DNA of 64,000 nt, taken from positions 248,001-312,000 of the forward strand of contig NZ_JAFMST010000005.1 of assembly GCF_017916275.1 (NCBI RefSeq). The letters run 5' to 3'. Source of the DNA: Rubellimicrobium arenae (GTDB taxonomy: Bacteria > Pseudomonadota > Alphaproteobacteria > Rhodobacterales > Rhodobacteraceae). Shown piece after piece: positions 55,709 through 64,000 of the stretch. The notes under the pieces are model-generated. The model was not told where the DNA came from. It worked only from the letters and a program-made list of their open reading frames with translations, and ran no database searches. The position numbers were made by a program, and so were the translations under genes. Positions within the stretch are counted from its first letter, which is position 1, and each line of letters starts with the position of its first letter.

Positions 55709-55745
55709 AGCCGCCGCGCGCCTGTCAGGTCGCGGCGGCTTTTTT
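55709..55745 (+). terminator. intrinsic terminator with T6 tail
   Basis: AGCCGCCGCG (55709-55718) and CGCGGCGGCT (55731-55740) form a perfect 10-bp stem with a 12-base loop, followed by TTTTTT (55740-55745). It ends plus-strand transcription from the small SOS gene. Its right arm and T-run are also the last codons (Lys-Lys-Ala-Ala-Ala) of the convergent gene at 55725. Confidence 0.8.
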
Positions 55746-56186
55746 CTGCGTTCCGGACGCCTGTTCGATGGCCTCGAGCGTGGCCTCGATCGCGAGCATG
55801 ATCGAGCCATGCCGGTTCGGATGGTCGCGGGCCGGGATCAGCACCGCAAAGCCGTCCCAGGGCGCGACCGGAGGTTCGGCCCCGTCCCGCAGCATGGACC
55901 AGAGCGCGTCACGTCCCTCCCGGACCTGGTCGGGGGTCAGCCCCACGACAGTCGCGCCGACGACCGAGGCTGCGGCCTGGCCCAGCGCGCAGGCACGGAC
56001 ATCCTGGGCGAACTCGCGGACGCGGCCATCCTCCAGCGCCACCTCCACGGCCACCGAGGAGCCGCACAGGGGCGCACGTCGCCGGGCCGTGCCCTGCGGC
56101 TCGGGCAGGTGGCCCAGGCGCGGAATGCTGGAGGCGAGCGCCAGGATGCGGGTGGAGTAGAGTTGCAGGAGGTCCTGGTCCGACAT
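55725..56186 (-). CDS. NifU/SufE-like iron-sulfur cluster assembly scaffold protein
   Basis: The 153-residue protein resembles short IscU/NifU N-terminal domains: [60 protein letters not shown] and a helical C-terminus with [16 protein letters not shown]. The Cys in APLCGSS and RACALGQA correspond to two of the three IscU ligands; a third is not visible, as is common in this alphaproteobacterial subfamily. It may carry clusters or accept sulfur; this is uncertain. It starts at 56186 (AAGGG upstream) and is divergent from hisI. Its C-terminal Lys-Lys-Ala codons double as a plus-strand terminator. Confidence 0.75.
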   Translation of the reverse strand: MSDQDLLQLYSTRILALASSIPRLGHLPEPQGTARRRAPLCGSSVAVEVALEDGRVREFAQDVRACALGQAAASVVGATVVGLTPDQVREGRDALWSMLRDGAEPPVAPWDGFAVLIPARDHPNRHGSIMLAIEATLEAIEQASGTQKKAAAT

Positions 56187-56253
56187 GATTTGCCCTTCGG
56201 TCGCGTCACGCCTAGATAGGCGCGTTCGCCCGTGTTGCCAAAGGACTCCTGCC

Positions 56254-56619
56254 ATGGCCTTCGATCCTGCGACCTTGACCTACAACGACGCGGGACTGAT
56301 CCCGGCCATCGCGCAGGATCATGCCACCGGCGAGGTGCTCATGCTCGCCTGGATGAACGCCGAGTCTGTCGCCCGCACGCTCGAGACCGGTCGCGTGACC
56401 TACTGGTCCCGGTCGCGCCGCGCCTTTTGGGTCAAGGGCGAAACGAGCGGCCATGTCCAGGAGCTGGTGGAGCTGAGGGTGGATTGCGACCGCGACGCGC
56501 TCCTTCTCAAGGTGCGCCAGACTGGGCCGGCCTGCCACACGGGCGCGCGCAGCTGTTTCTTCACGTCCGTGCGCGATGGCGTGGAGCGGTCAGAGGCCGA
56601 TCCGGCGGCGTATGTCTGA
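56254..56619 (+). CDS. hisI: phosphoribosyl-AMP cyclohydrolase
   Basis: HisI opens the purine ring of PR-AMP, step three of histidine synthesis, with zinc and magnesium. The 121-residue monofunctional form shows [40 protein letters not shown] and the metal-binding [27 protein letters not shown] block with the zinc cysteines. AAGGA precedes the ATG. HisE is not fused and not nearby. Its last 30 bases overlap the end of the convergent gluQRS gene. Confidence 0.94.
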   Translation: MAFDPATLTYNDAGLIPAIAQDHATGEVLMLAWMNAESVARTLETGRVTYWSRSRRAFWVKGETSGHVQELVELRVDCDRDALLLKVRQTGPACHTGARSCFFTSVRDGVERSEADPAAYV

Positions 56620-57435
56620 CGGCGTCTCGCCCTCGGCCCGGTAGCGGGCGATAGCCTTGGCATCCTCGCGCTTCGCCAGCCGCCGCCCGTGTTCGTCGCG
56701 GATCAGGCGGTGATGGTGATAGGTAGGCTTCGGCAATCCGAGCAGCTGCTGCAGCAGCACATGGATCGGGGTCGCCTCGGCGAGATCCTCGCCCCGCGTG
56801 ACCAGCGTCACCCCCTGGGCCGCATCGTCCACGGTTACGGACAGGTGATACGAGGTGCCGAAGTCCCTTCGGGCGAGCACGACGTCCCCGACCTCGCGGA
56901 TCATCCGGATCGGATCGACGACGACCTGTCCCGGGCGATGCACTCCGGTCTCCGTGTAATGGGGGACCTTTGTGCCGGACAAGGCCAGTTCCATGTCGAG
57001 CCGCAGCGCCACGCCCTCGGGAAGCGGCCCGGTCCGCGGCCGGTGCCGGCAGGTGCCGGGGTAGACGATCCCGTCAGGTCCGATCAGCGGCGCCCCGCCT
57101 TCCTGCGGCGCGGTCGCGGCCTCGAGGATATCGCGGCGCTGGCAGGTGCAGGGATAAAGGAGCCCCAGCGCCCAGAGTTCGGCCAGCGCCGCGCGGTAAG
57201 TCCCAAGCCGATCCGACTGGCGCATCGGCGGCTCGTCCCAGCCAAGCCCGAGCCAGGCCAGGTCGTCCAGCGCCTGTTGCTCCCATTGCGGCTTGGAGCG
57301 GACCCGGTCGATATCCTCGATCCGGAGCAGGAAGGCGCCCCCCGCCGCGCGGGCGAGGTCATGGGCGGTGATGGCGGCAAAGGCGTGACCGAGGTGCAGC
57401 GGCCCCGTGGGCGAGGGCGCGAACCGTGTCCTCAC
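56590..57435 (-). CDS. gluQRS: glutamyl-Q tRNA(Asp) synthetase
   Basis: GluQRS attaches glutamate to queuosine-34 of tRNA-Asp. The 281-residue protein is a truncated glutamyl-tRNA synthetase without the anticodon-binding domain: [20 protein letters not shown] (HIGH-like), [16 protein letters not shown], a zinc site (YPCTCQRRD with a later GTCRHRP), and [20 protein letters not shown]. It also has [20 protein letters not shown] (KMSKS-like). The GTG at 57435 overlaps the trmFO stop (GTGA), so the two tRNA-modification genes are coupled; a longer frame to 57468 would start inside trmFO. Confidence 0.92.
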   Translation of the reverse strand: MRTRFAPSPTGPLHLGHAFAAITAHDLARAAGGAFLLRIEDIDRVRSKPQWEQQALDDLAWLGLGWDEPPMRQSDRLGTYRAALAELWALGLLYPCTCQRRDILEAATAPQEGGAPLIGPDGIVYPGTCRHRPRTGPLPEGVALRLDMELALSGTKVPHYTETGVHRPGQVVVDPIRMIREVGDVVLARRDFGTSYHLSVTVDDAAQGVTLVTRGEDLAEATPIHVLLQQLLGLPKPTYHHHRLIRDEHGRRLAKREDAKAIARYRAEGETPSDIRRRIGL

Positions 57436-58790
57436 TCGGCCGCCTGAGCCAGTCCGCCCGCCAGCCATGCGGTCCAGTCGGCCTTGGCCCGTTCCGTGTA
57501 GCCGCGATACCGGTCGGCTCGCCCGCGACGGCCCGAGCGCGCCTCGGGCAAGGGCGGGAACAGGCCGAAATTCACGTTCATCGGCTGGAACGTCCTGGCG
57601 TCCGCGCCCCCGGTGATGTGGCTCAGCAGAGCCCCGACCGCGGTGGTCGGCGGCACATGCGGCAGGACCTCACCCTTCAGCTCGGCGGCAGCGAGACGGC
57701 CCGCCAGCATCCCCATGGACGCCGATTCCACGTAGCCCTCGACGCCGGTGATCTGGCCGGCAAAGCGGAGATGGGGCCCGGCCTTCAGCCGCATCTGCCC
57801 ATCCAGCAGCGTGGGCGAGTTGATGAACGTGTTCCGGTGGATGCCGCCAAGGCGGGCAAAGCTTGCGTTCTCAAGCCCCGGGATGCCCCGGAAAACAGCG
57901 GTTTGCGCCCCGTACTTCATCTTGGTCTGGAAGCCCACGATGTTGTACAGCGTCCCCAGCGCGTTGTCGCGGCGCAACTGGACCACGGCATAGGGCTTCA
58001 CGTCCGGCTGATGGGCGTTGGTCAGCCCGACCGGCTTCATCGGACCAAAGCGCAAGGTTTCGCGCCCACGCTCGGCCATCACCTCGACCGGGAGGCATCC
58101 ATCAAAGTAACCAGCGGTCTCGCCCTCATGGAACTCCGTCTTCTCGGCGGCGAGAAGCGCGTCGATGAAGGCCTCGTACTGGTCACGGGTCATCGGGCAG
58201 TTGATGTAGGCGGTCCGCTCCTCCTCGGTCTCGCCCTTGTCGTAGCGCGACTGGAGCCAGGCCACGTTCATGTCGATCGTGTCGGCATGGACGATGGGCG
58301 CGATGGCATCGAAGAACGCCAGCGACTCTGCCCCGGTCGCCTGACGGATCGACTCGGCCAGCGGACCCGAGGTGAGGGGTCCGGTCGCAACGATCCAGCG
58401 GCCATTCGCCGGAAGCGCGGAGATCTCCTCCTCGACCACGGAAATCAGGGGATGCTGCCGAACCGCCTGCGTCACCGACTGGGAGAACGCCTCCCGGTCG
58501 ACGGCCAGCGCGCCGCCGGCGGGCAGGCGGTGCCGGGCCGCCATCTGCATGACGAGCGAGCCCGCCGCCCTCATCTCCCAGTGCAGCAGGCCCACGGCGT
58601 TCTGCTCATGGTCGTCCGACCGGAAGGAATTGGAGCAGACCATCTCGGCCAGGTCGCCCGTCTTGTGGGCGAATGTGCCGGTCTTGGGCCGCATCTCGTG
58701 GATGACGGCGGGCACGCCGGCCTGGGCCGCGGCCCAAGCCGCCTCGACCCCCGCCATCCCGCCGCCGATGATATGGATCGCGTCGCTCAT
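57432..58790 (-). CDS. trmFO: methylenetetrahydrofolate-tRNA (uracil-54-C5)-methyltransferase
   Basis: TrmFO makes m5U54 in tRNA with methylene-THF as methyl donor and FADH2 as reductant. The 452-residue enzyme starts [20 protein letters not shown] and continues [33 protein letters not shown] (with a functional Cys), [53 protein letters not shown] and [17 protein letters not shown]. It is related to GidA but shorter. It heads a coupled pair with gluQRS on the minus strand. Confidence 0.95.
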   Translation of the reverse strand: MSDAIHIIGGGMAGVEAAWAAAQAGVPAVIHEMRPKTGTFAHKTGDLAEMVCSNSFRSDDHEQNAVGLLHWEMRAAGSLVMQMAARHRLPAGGALAVDREAFSQSVTQAVRQHPLISVVEEEISALPANGRWIVATGPLTSGPLAESIRQATGAESLAFFDAIAPIVHADTIDMNVAWLQSRYDKGETEEERTAYINCPMTRDQYEAFIDALLAAEKTEFHEGETAGYFDGCLPVEVMAERGRETLRFGPMKPVGLTNAHQPDVKPYAVVQLRRDNALGTLYNIVGFQTKMKYGAQTAVFRGIPGLENASFARLGGIHRNTFINSPTLLDGQMRLKAGPHLRFAGQITGVEGYVESASMGMLAGRLAAAELKGEVLPHVPPTTAVGALLSHITGGADARTFQPMNVNFGLFPPLPEARSGRRGRADRYRGYTERAKADWTAWLAGGLAQAAE

Positions 58791-58905
58791 GGGCAGGGGT
58801 CTAGGGCGATCCCGCCGGATTGGGAAGGGCGAAGCCGGTCAGATCGCCGCGATCCCGGCGCCGTCGACAAGACCGGCCCACCCGTCGGCGGCAAAGCTCC
58901 GGGCC

Positions 58906-59598
58906 TCAGCGGCCCGGCAGGATCTCGAACAAGCTGCGGGAATCGAAGGTCGTCCCCGCCTTGGGTCCGATGGCCAGCCGCGCCCCGACGCTCACATAAG
59001 CCTCCGGATCCTCGTCCACGCTCCTCCGGCCGACTTCGGCGTAGAGGGTCGGCCCCAGGCCGAGTTGGTACTCGCCCCCCAGGGCCAAACGGCTGCCTTC
59101 GATGTCGCCGGTCAGCCCGCCGGCAAAGCCGGTCGCGGCGAAGTTGCCGAACCCGTAGCGCGCGTCCACCGACAGCATGCCGCCGTCGCCGTCGTCCCCA
59201 TTGTACGAGCCTAGCGAACCCTGGATGTTGCCGCCCATGACCTCTGTCGCGGCCTCGACCCCGTACAGGTTGGTCTCGTCATCGTCGTTGCTGTCCCGCC
59301 CGACATAAAGGCCGACGGTCGCCATCGGCAGGCGGTCGTAGAAGCCGTGCAGCGTCGTGTTATGGCCGCCCAGGCCCAACTCGCGCGAGTTGTGGTAGGA
59401 CAGGTCCGCCGCCGCGCCAAAGCCGGAATAGATGTCGAACTCCAGGGCGCCGCGGTACTCCTTTTCGCCCAGGTCGAGGTCGTCGGCATAGGCCAGCAGC
59501 TCGGTCGAGATCTCGGCGCCGGCAAAGCCTTGCGCGGCGGCCATGCCGCCGGGCAGCGCGAGGAGAACCGCGAAAGCGGGAAGGAAGCGGGTGGTCAT
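58906..59598 (-). CDS. outer-membrane beta-barrel protein, porin-like
   Basis: The 230-residue protein has a signal peptide (FLPAFAVLLALPGGMAAAQG) followed by alternating amphipathic strands with aromatic ends. It lacks long helices and is rich in Gly, Asp and Asn, including a GDDGDGGMLSVDARYGFGN hairpin. It resembles short gated-porin/YfaZ-like barrels of Rhodobacterales, although it ends EILPGR rather than in a terminal Phe. That missing sorting signal makes the barrel call less certain. It lies 150 bases after gyrA, separated by an 8-bp stem-loop, and 115 bases before trmFO. Confidence 0.7.
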   Translation of the reverse strand: MTTRFLPAFAVLLALPGGMAAAQGFAGAEISTELLAYADDLDLGEKEYRGALEFDIYSGFGAAADLSYHNSRELGLGGHNTTLHGFYDRLPMATVGLYVGRDSNDDDETNLYGVEAATEVMGGNIQGSLGSYNGDDGDGGMLSVDARYGFGNFAATGFAGGLTGDIEGSRLALGGEYQLGLGPTLYAEVGRRSVDEDPEAYVSVGARLAIGPKAGTTFDSRSLFEILPGR

Positions 59599-59705
59599 GC
59601 TCGTGCCCTCATGTGATGCGGACCTTGGGCGGTCACGTCTCGGTTGGCTGCATCCTGCGACCAAGCGCGATGAGGGGCAAGGGGGCGTCGGCACGTTGGC
59701 GCCCA

Positions 59706-59729
59706 GGTCCGGCAGAGAACCGCCGGACC
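59706..59729 (-). terminator. stem-loop after gyrA
   Basis: GGTCCGGC (59706-59713) and GCCGGACC (59722-59729) form a perfect 8-bp stem with an 8-base loop, 21 bases beyond the gyrA stop. No T-run follows on the minus strand, so termination may be partial. Confidence 0.45.
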
Positions 59730-59749
59730 CGCAAGGTTTTCCGACGCGG

Positions 59750-62485
59750 TCAGAGCGCGCCGTCGGCCTCGGCCTGCTCTGCCACCTTGGCGACGGAGAC
59801 GACCTCCTCGCCGTCCACGTCGAAGACGCGCACGCCGCCCGAGCCGCGCGAGCGGAAGGAGATGCCGTCGACCGGCATCCGGATCGACTGCCCGCCCGAG
59901 GTCACGAGCATGACCTGATCCGACATTTCGACCGGGAAGGCGGCCACGATGCGGCCCGTCTCGCGTCCCCGCCGGTCGGACAGGTCCATGGCGACGACGC
60001 CCTGGCCCCCGCGCCCGCGCACCGGATAGTCGTGGCTGGAGCTGATCTTGCCCAGGCCGCCGGTGGTGACGGTCAGGATCAGGTCCTCGGCCGCCGACAT
60101 CTCGGCGTAGCGTTCCTGGCTGATCGCCCCGGCCACGGCCTCATCCTCTTCGGGGCTGACGCCGTTGTCCTCGTCGGTGACGCCCAGGACGGCCCGCCGC
60201 ATCTTGAGGTAGGCGACGCGCTCCTCGGACGTGGCTTCAAAGTGGCGCACGGTGGCCATCGACACGACGTGATCGCTCTCGTCGCGCAGCGTGATGCCCC
60301 GGACCCCGGTCGAATCGCGGCCCTTGAACACGCGGACGTCGGTGGTCGGGAAACGGATGGCGCGGCCATGATCCGTGACCAGCAGCACATCGTCCTCCTC
60401 GGACGCGATCCTGGCGTTCACGAGCCGCGTCCCGTCAGGCAGTTTCATCGCGATCTTCCCGCCGCGCCGCACGTCGGTGAAGTCGGACAGGGCGTTGCGC
60501 CGCACATCCCCCGTCGAGGTCGCGAAGACGATCTGAAGCTCATCCCAGTGGTCTTCGGGCCGGTCCACGGGCACGATGGCCGCGATCGTCACGCCCTGGT
60601 CGATGGGCAGGAGGTTGACCAGCGCCTTGCCCTTAGCCGTGCGTCCGGCCAAGGGCAGCCGCCAGCACTTGAGCTTGTAGGCCATGCCGTCGGTCGTGAA
60701 GAACAGCAGCGGCGTGTGCGTGTTCGCGACGAAAAGCTGGACGATGACGTCCTCCTCCTTCGTCTGCATCGACGAAAGGCCCTTGCCACCACGCCGCTGC
60801 GACCGGAACTCGGACAGGGCGGTCCGCTTAATGTAGCCGCCCTGGGTCACGGTCACGACCATGTCCTCGCGCTCGATCAGGTCCTCGTCCTCGAGATCGG
60901 CGGCCCATTCCGTGATCTCGGTCCGGCGCGGCACGGCGAAGAGCGAGCGCACCTCGCGCAACTCGTCCGCGATGATGCCCATGATCCGCTCGCGCGAGCC
61001 CAGGATCTCGAGGTACTCCTTGATCTTGCCGGCCAGCTCCTGGAGCTCGTCGGTGACCTCCTGAACGCCCAGCTGGGTCAGACGCTGCAGCCGCAGGTCG
61101 AGGATTGCGCGCGCCTGCGCGTCGGACAGGTTGTAGGTCCCATCCTCGTTCATCGGATGCAGGGGATCGTCGATCAACCGGATGAAGGGCGCGATCTCGT
61201 GGGCGGGCCAGCGGCGCTCCATCAGGCGCGTCCGGGCCTCCGACGCATCGCGCGACGACCGGATGGTCTGCACCACCTCGTCCACGTTCGACACCGCGAC
61301 CGCGAGCCCGCAGAGGATATGCGCCCGCTCCCGCGCCTTGCGCAACTCGAACGCGGTGCGACGGGCGACCACCTCCTCGCGGAAGTCGACGAAGGCGGTC
61401 AGGAACCCGCGCAGGGTCAGGGTCTCGGGCTTGCCGCCATTCAGCGCCAGCATGTTGCAGCCGAACGAGGTCTGCATCGGCGTGAAGCGCCAGAGCTGGT
61501 TCAGCACGACATCGGCGGTCGCGTCGCGTCGCAGCTCGATGACCACGCGGACGCCGTTGCGGTCGGATTCGTCCTGGACGTGGGCGATCCCCTCGATCCG
61601 CTTGTCTCGCGCGGCCTCGGCGATGCGGTCGATCATCGTGGCCTTGTTCACCTGGTAGGGGATCTCGTCCACGATGATCGCCTGACGGCCGCGGATCTCC
61701 TCCATATGCGTCTTGGCGCGGATCACGACCGAGCCCCGCCCCTCGAGGTAGGCCTTGCGCGCGCCTGACCGGCCCAGCATCTGGCCGCCCGTGGGAAAGT
61801 CCGGGCCGGGGACGTACTGGATCAGGTCTTCCGAGGTGAGGTCCGGGTCCTCGATCAGCGCCAGCGTCGCGTCCACGACCTCGCCCAGGTTGTGTGGCGG
61901 GATGTTGGTGGCCATGCCGACGGCGATGCCGCCCGCGCCGTTGACGAGCATGTTGGGGAAGCGTGCCGGCAGGACCGTGGGCTCCCGGTCCTTGCCGTCG
62001 TAGTTGTCCTGGAAGTCGACCGTTTCCTTGTCGATATCCGCAAGGAGATAGGCCGCGGGCTTGTCCATCCGCACTTCGGTGTACCGCATGGCCGCGGCGG
62101 AATCGCCGTCCATCGAGCCGAAGTTGCCCTGGCCGTCCAGAAGCGGCAGCGACATCGAGAAGTCCTGCGCCATCCGCACCAGCGCCTCGTAGATCGCGGC
62201 ATCGCCGTGGGGGTGGTATTTCCCCATGACGTCGCCGACCGGGCGCGCGGACTTGCGGTAGGGCTTGTCGTGCGTGTTCCCGGTCTCGTGCATGGCGTAC
62301 AGGATGCGCCGGTGCACGGGCTTGAGGCCGTCGCGCAGGTCGGGAATCGCGCGGGACACGATCACGCTCATCGCGTAGTCGAGGTAGGAGGACTTCATCT
62401 CCTCCTCGATCGAGACGGTCGGGCCGTGCACGCCTTTCGGGCTTGCGCCGAAGGTCTCGTCGGGGGTGTCGGGCGTGTCGGTCAT
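59750..62485 (-). CDS. gyrA: DNA gyrase subunit A
   Basis: GyrA carries the cleavage-religation site of gyrase. The 911-residue protein has the winged-helix/tower domains, catalytic Tyr135 in [10 protein letters not shown] and six C-terminal beta-pinwheel repeats, with the GyrA box [12 protein letters not shown]. In the quinolone-determining region [14 protein letters not shown] the residue equal to E. coli Ser83 is Ala96, and that of Asp87 is Glu100. An acidic C-terminal tail (EQAEADGAL) is short. The start at 62485 follows a good promoter match; a frame from 62503 adds six residues. Length is normal. Confidence 0.96.
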   Translation of the reverse strand: MTDTPDTPDETFGASPKGVHGPTVSIEEEMKSSYLDYAMSVIVSRAIPDLRDGLKPVHRRILYAMHETGNTHDKPYRKSARPVGDVMGKYHPHGDAAIYEALVRMAQDFSMSLPLLDGQGNFGSMDGDSAAAMRYTEVRMDKPAAYLLADIDKETVDFQDNYDGKDREPTVLPARFPNMLVNGAGGIAVGMATNIPPHNLGEVVDATLALIEDPDLTSEDLIQYVPGPDFPTGGQMLGRSGARKAYLEGRGSVVIRAKTHMEEIRGRQAIIVDEIPYQVNKATMIDRIAEAARDKRIEGIAHVQDESDRNGVRVVIELRRDATADVVLNQLWRFTPMQTSFGCNMLALNGGKPETLTLRGFLTAFVDFREEVVARRTAFELRKARERAHILCGLAVAVSNVDEVVQTIRSSRDASEARTRLMERRWPAHEIAPFIRLIDDPLHPMNEDGTYNLSDAQARAILDLRLQRLTQLGVQEVTDELQELAGKIKEYLEILGSRERIMGIIADELREVRSLFAVPRRTEITEWAADLEDEDLIEREDMVVTVTQGGYIKRTALSEFRSQRRGGKGLSSMQTKEEDVIVQLFVANTHTPLLFFTTDGMAYKLKCWRLPLAGRTAKGKALVNLLPIDQGVTIAAIVPVDRPEDHWDELQIVFATSTGDVRRNALSDFTDVRRGGKIAMKLPDGTRLVNARIASEEDDVLLVTDHGRAIRFPTTDVRVFKGRDSTGVRGITLRDESDHVVSMATVRHFEATSEERVAYLKMRRAVLGVTDEDNGVSPEEDEAVAGAISQERYAEMSAAEDLILTVTTGGLGKISSSHDYPVRGRGGQGVVAMDLSDRRGRETGRIVAAFPVEMSDQVMLVTSGGQSIRMPVDGISFRSRGSGGVRVFDVDGEEVVSVAKVAEQAEADGAL

Positions 62486-62536
62486 GCGAACGGGCCTGCT
62501 CAATATCTAGTCGGTGTCGGGTCTGAACACCCCCTG

Positions 62537-62565
62537 CATATAGGGCAGAACGCTCCCGCAAACAA
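62537..62565 (-). promoter_or_regulatory. candidate sigma-70 promoter of gyrA
   Basis: On the minus strand TTGTTT (62565-62560) and TATATG (62542-62537) are separated by 17 bases, close to TTGACA-N17-TATAAT. They lie about 50 bases upstream of the gyrA start. The -10 is flanked by CCCT/AGGG, which may help melting. Not tested. Confidence 0.45.
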
Positions 62566-62678
62566 GGGTGGCAGCCGCGGACGCCATTTGCTAACAAACT
62601 GAAATTGTTGACTTATTGGGGAACCTTGATCGACCCTGTTCCGTAGAGGTCCTGAACCGCCTCGACAGGGGAGACGAC

Positions 62679-62957
62679 ATGACGACACGACCCGCCTCGG
62701 AGACCGAGCTGATGCTCAGGGGATACGGCCTGACCACGGCCGAACTCTTCTACCGGATGCCCGATTACCGCAACGTCCTGAACACCTTCGTGTGGCAGGA
62801 CTACGACCTGGCCCCCGATCATCCCCGGCTCTTCGAGTTCATCGAATTCTGGCAGAAGGAGATCGAGGGACCGCTTCACTCCGTGCGCTTCACCCACCGC
62901 AAGCTGATCAAGCCCGGTGAGTGGCGGCACGTCACCGGCGAGTTCACCTATCACTGA
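62679..62957 (+). CDS. usg: Usg family protein
   Basis: The 92-residue protein matches the Usg family named from Caulobacter: ELMLRGYGLTTAELFYRMPD, YRNVLNTFVWQDYDLAPDHP, RLFEFIEFWQKEIEGPLHSV and HRKLIKPGEWRHVTGEF. Its function is unknown; no catalytic motif is evident. The ATG at 62679 has GGGGAGA upstream; the frame can be extended to 62616 but that part is not conserved-looking. Its last 14 bases overlap the end of the convergent oxidoreductase. Confidence 0.88.
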   Translation: MTTRPASETELMLRGYGLTTAELFYRMPDYRNVLNTFVWQDYDLAPDHPRLFEFIEFWQKEIEGPLHSVRFTHRKLIKPGEWRHVTGEFTYH

Positions 62958-63834
62958 TCCCGTTCGCGCGGGCGACGAAGTCGGCAAGGTGGGGGATGTA
63001 GTCCTCGGGGCCGTCGCCCCCGGTGGTCATGGCCGAGGCGAAGGTGTTCTTCGCGGCTGACGCCATGGGCGTGGCCACCGTCGCCGCGTTCGCCATGGAC
63101 TCGAGATAGCGCAGGTCCTTGTAGGCGTTCGAGATGGTGAACTTGTGCGCCTCGCGGTTGCCGTCCAGCGCATACTCCATGAAGGTCTGGTAGAACCCGC
63201 AGTCCATCCGTCCGCCGCGGATCACGCTGTCGAACCCCGCGACGGGGATCCCCACCTTGCGGGACAGCGCCAGCGCCTCGGAATAGAGGGCGGCATAGCC
63301 TAGGGACAGGAAGTTGTTCAGCAGCTTCATCCTGTGCCCGTCGCCCGGCCCGCCGACCCGGACCACGCGGCGCGAGAAGGTGCTCAGGATCGCCTCGGCG
63401 CGCGCAAAGTCCATGTCGGTCGATCCGACCATGCAGTCGAGCGTGCCCTCCCAGGCGTCCTTGGGCGTCCGCGACAGCGGCGCATCGACCAGCGACACCT
63501 TGCGGGGGTGAAGCTCGTCGCCCAGCCGTTCCGTCACGGTGGGGTCCGAGGTGGAGCAGTCGATCACCAGGCTGCGCGGGCGCAGCGCCGGCATCATCTC
63601 CCGCATCACGGCCTCGACCTGCGGCGACCCGGTCAGGCAGAGCACGACCACGTCCGACGATTCGGCGAGCGCGGCGGGCGAGGGGGCCTCGGTGGCTCCC
63701 TTGGCGACCAGATCCTCGACCGCCTCGCGTCGGCGGTTGGCGACCACGGTCAGGGAATGCCCTTTCGCCAGGATGTTGTGCGCCATCCCGTGACCCATCA
63801 GGCCCACGCCCACAAAGCCGACCCGTTCCGCCAT
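62944..63834 (-). CDS. 3-hydroxyisobutyrate dehydrogenase-family NAD(P) oxidoreductase
   Basis: The 296-residue enzyme belongs to the beta-hydroxyacid dehydrogenases. It has the dinucleotide motif GFVGVGLMGHGMAHNIL, the substrate-binding DAPLSRTPKDAWEGTL (in place of the usual DAPVSGG), and catalytic Lys in GDGHRMKLLNNFLSLGYAAL. A C-terminal helical half has DLRYLESMANAATVATPMA. The changed DAPLS-RT motif suggests a substrate other than 3-hydroxyisobutyrate or tartronate semialdehyde. The start at 63834 lies 8 bases after GGGGAGG; an ATG at 63840 is too close to that site. Neighbouring gene functions do not help. Confidence 0.85.
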   Translation of the reverse strand: MAERVGFVGVGLMGHGMAHNILAKGHSLTVVANRRREAVEDLVAKGATEAPSPAALAESSDVVVLCLTGSPQVEAVMREMMPALRPRSLVIDCSTSDPTVTERLGDELHPRKVSLVDAPLSRTPKDAWEGTLDCMVGSTDMDFARAEAILSTFSRRVVRVGGPGDGHRMKLLNNFLSLGYAALYSEALALSRKVGIPVAGFDSVIRGGRMDCGFYQTFMEYALDGNREAHKFTISNAYKDLRYLESMANAATVATPMASAAKNTFASAMTTGGDGPEDYIPHLADFVARANGISDR

Positions 63835-63983
63835 GACCATTCCTCCCCTGGTGTCGGGCCATCATGGAAGGACAGGCCCGGGGCGTCCAGAGGAGCCGGC
63901 CCGCGCAACGCGCGATGCTGTCGGGCGGCGTTAACTGCTCCGTGGGACTGTTTCGCCGTCGCACCCGATTGAAGGAGGTTCCC

Positions 63984-64000
63984 GTGCCGACTGCGTCCCA
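63984..64000 (+). CDS. 5' end of an unidentified gene (partial)
   Basis: GAAGGAGG lies a few bases before a GTG at 63984, and the frame V/M-P-T-A-S runs off the end of the window. The ribosome site is strong. It is divergent from the oxidoreductase at 62944. Only five codons are seen, so the product cannot be named. Confidence 0.4.

Noticed and set aside
59543-61768. Long open frame on the plus strand opposite gyrA
   Set aside because: It is the antisense shadow of a strongly conserved gene in GC-rich DNA; the product is low-complexity Arg/Gly/His-rich sequence with no family features.

Overview
The window looks like chromosomal DNA of a GC-rich alphaproteobacterium, most likely a member of the Rhodobacterales. 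The evidence is gene content and order: ctrA next to the CtrA inhibitor sciP, ligA-recG downstream of ctrA, an IalB-family protein, a usg homologue, folate-dependent trmFO, a full set of mgs/gmaS/mgd genes, and a perfect GTTC-N7-GTTC SOS box of the type used by this group. I saw no transposase, integrase island, CRISPR array, rRNA or tRNA gene.

Positions 1-15.4 kb are the metabolic, more accessory part. They hold the tail of a zinc alcohol dehydrogenase, a DUF1989 gene decayed by internal deletion, an orphan amino-acid binding protein, a DadA-like FAD oxidase, a 94-aa unknown protein and a small L,D-transpeptidase. Then comes an XRE-cupin regulator followed by eight co-oriented genes, mgsABC-gmaS-mgdABCD. 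These encode the N-methylglutamate pathway: GmaS couples methylamine to glutamate, MgsABC forms N-methylglutamate, and MgdABCD oxidises it, passing the one-carbon unit to tetrahydrofolate.

Positions 15.4-27.7 kb are mainly envelope and housekeeping genes. A Tat-exported DUF882 protein is divergent from a large Tat-exported L,D-transpeptidase. The latter is followed by lpxD, a dedicated acyl carrier protein and a ketoacyl-ACP synthase, suggesting an acyl supply reserved for lipid A. On the minus strand are an IalB-like protein and an operon of a 50-aa membrane protein, a 514-aa exported unknown and xerD. aroK-aroB, ssb and a lytic transglycosylase follow.

Positions 27.8-34.2 kb (minus strand) are a four-gene oligopeptide-type ABC importer. 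It has a Tat-type binding protein, two permeases that both carry unusual insertions, and a fused double ATPase.

Positions 34.3-48.4 kb hold miaA (minus), then pyrH, an MBL hydrolase, and the frr-uppS-cdsA-dxr-rseP-bamA-skp-fabZ-lpxA-lpxI-lpxB cluster. Most of these genes overlap by 1-4 bases. They link ribosome recycling, isoprenoid and phospholipid supply, outer-membrane protein assembly and lipid A synthesis. lpxD is absent from its common place between skp and fabZ and sits at 18 kb instead.

Positions 48.4-64 kb hold mnmA, sciP, ctrA, ligA and recG, then a 39-residue membrane microprotein behind a perfect LexA box. This is the most interesting locus: its architecture resembles the SOS division inhibitor SidA of Caulobacter. 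The window ends with a NifU-like protein, hisI, gluQRS, trmFO, an outer-membrane barrel protein, gyrA (with Ala and Glu at the two main quinolone positions), usg, a 3-hydroxyisobutyrate dehydrogenase-family oxidoreductase and the first codons of another gene.
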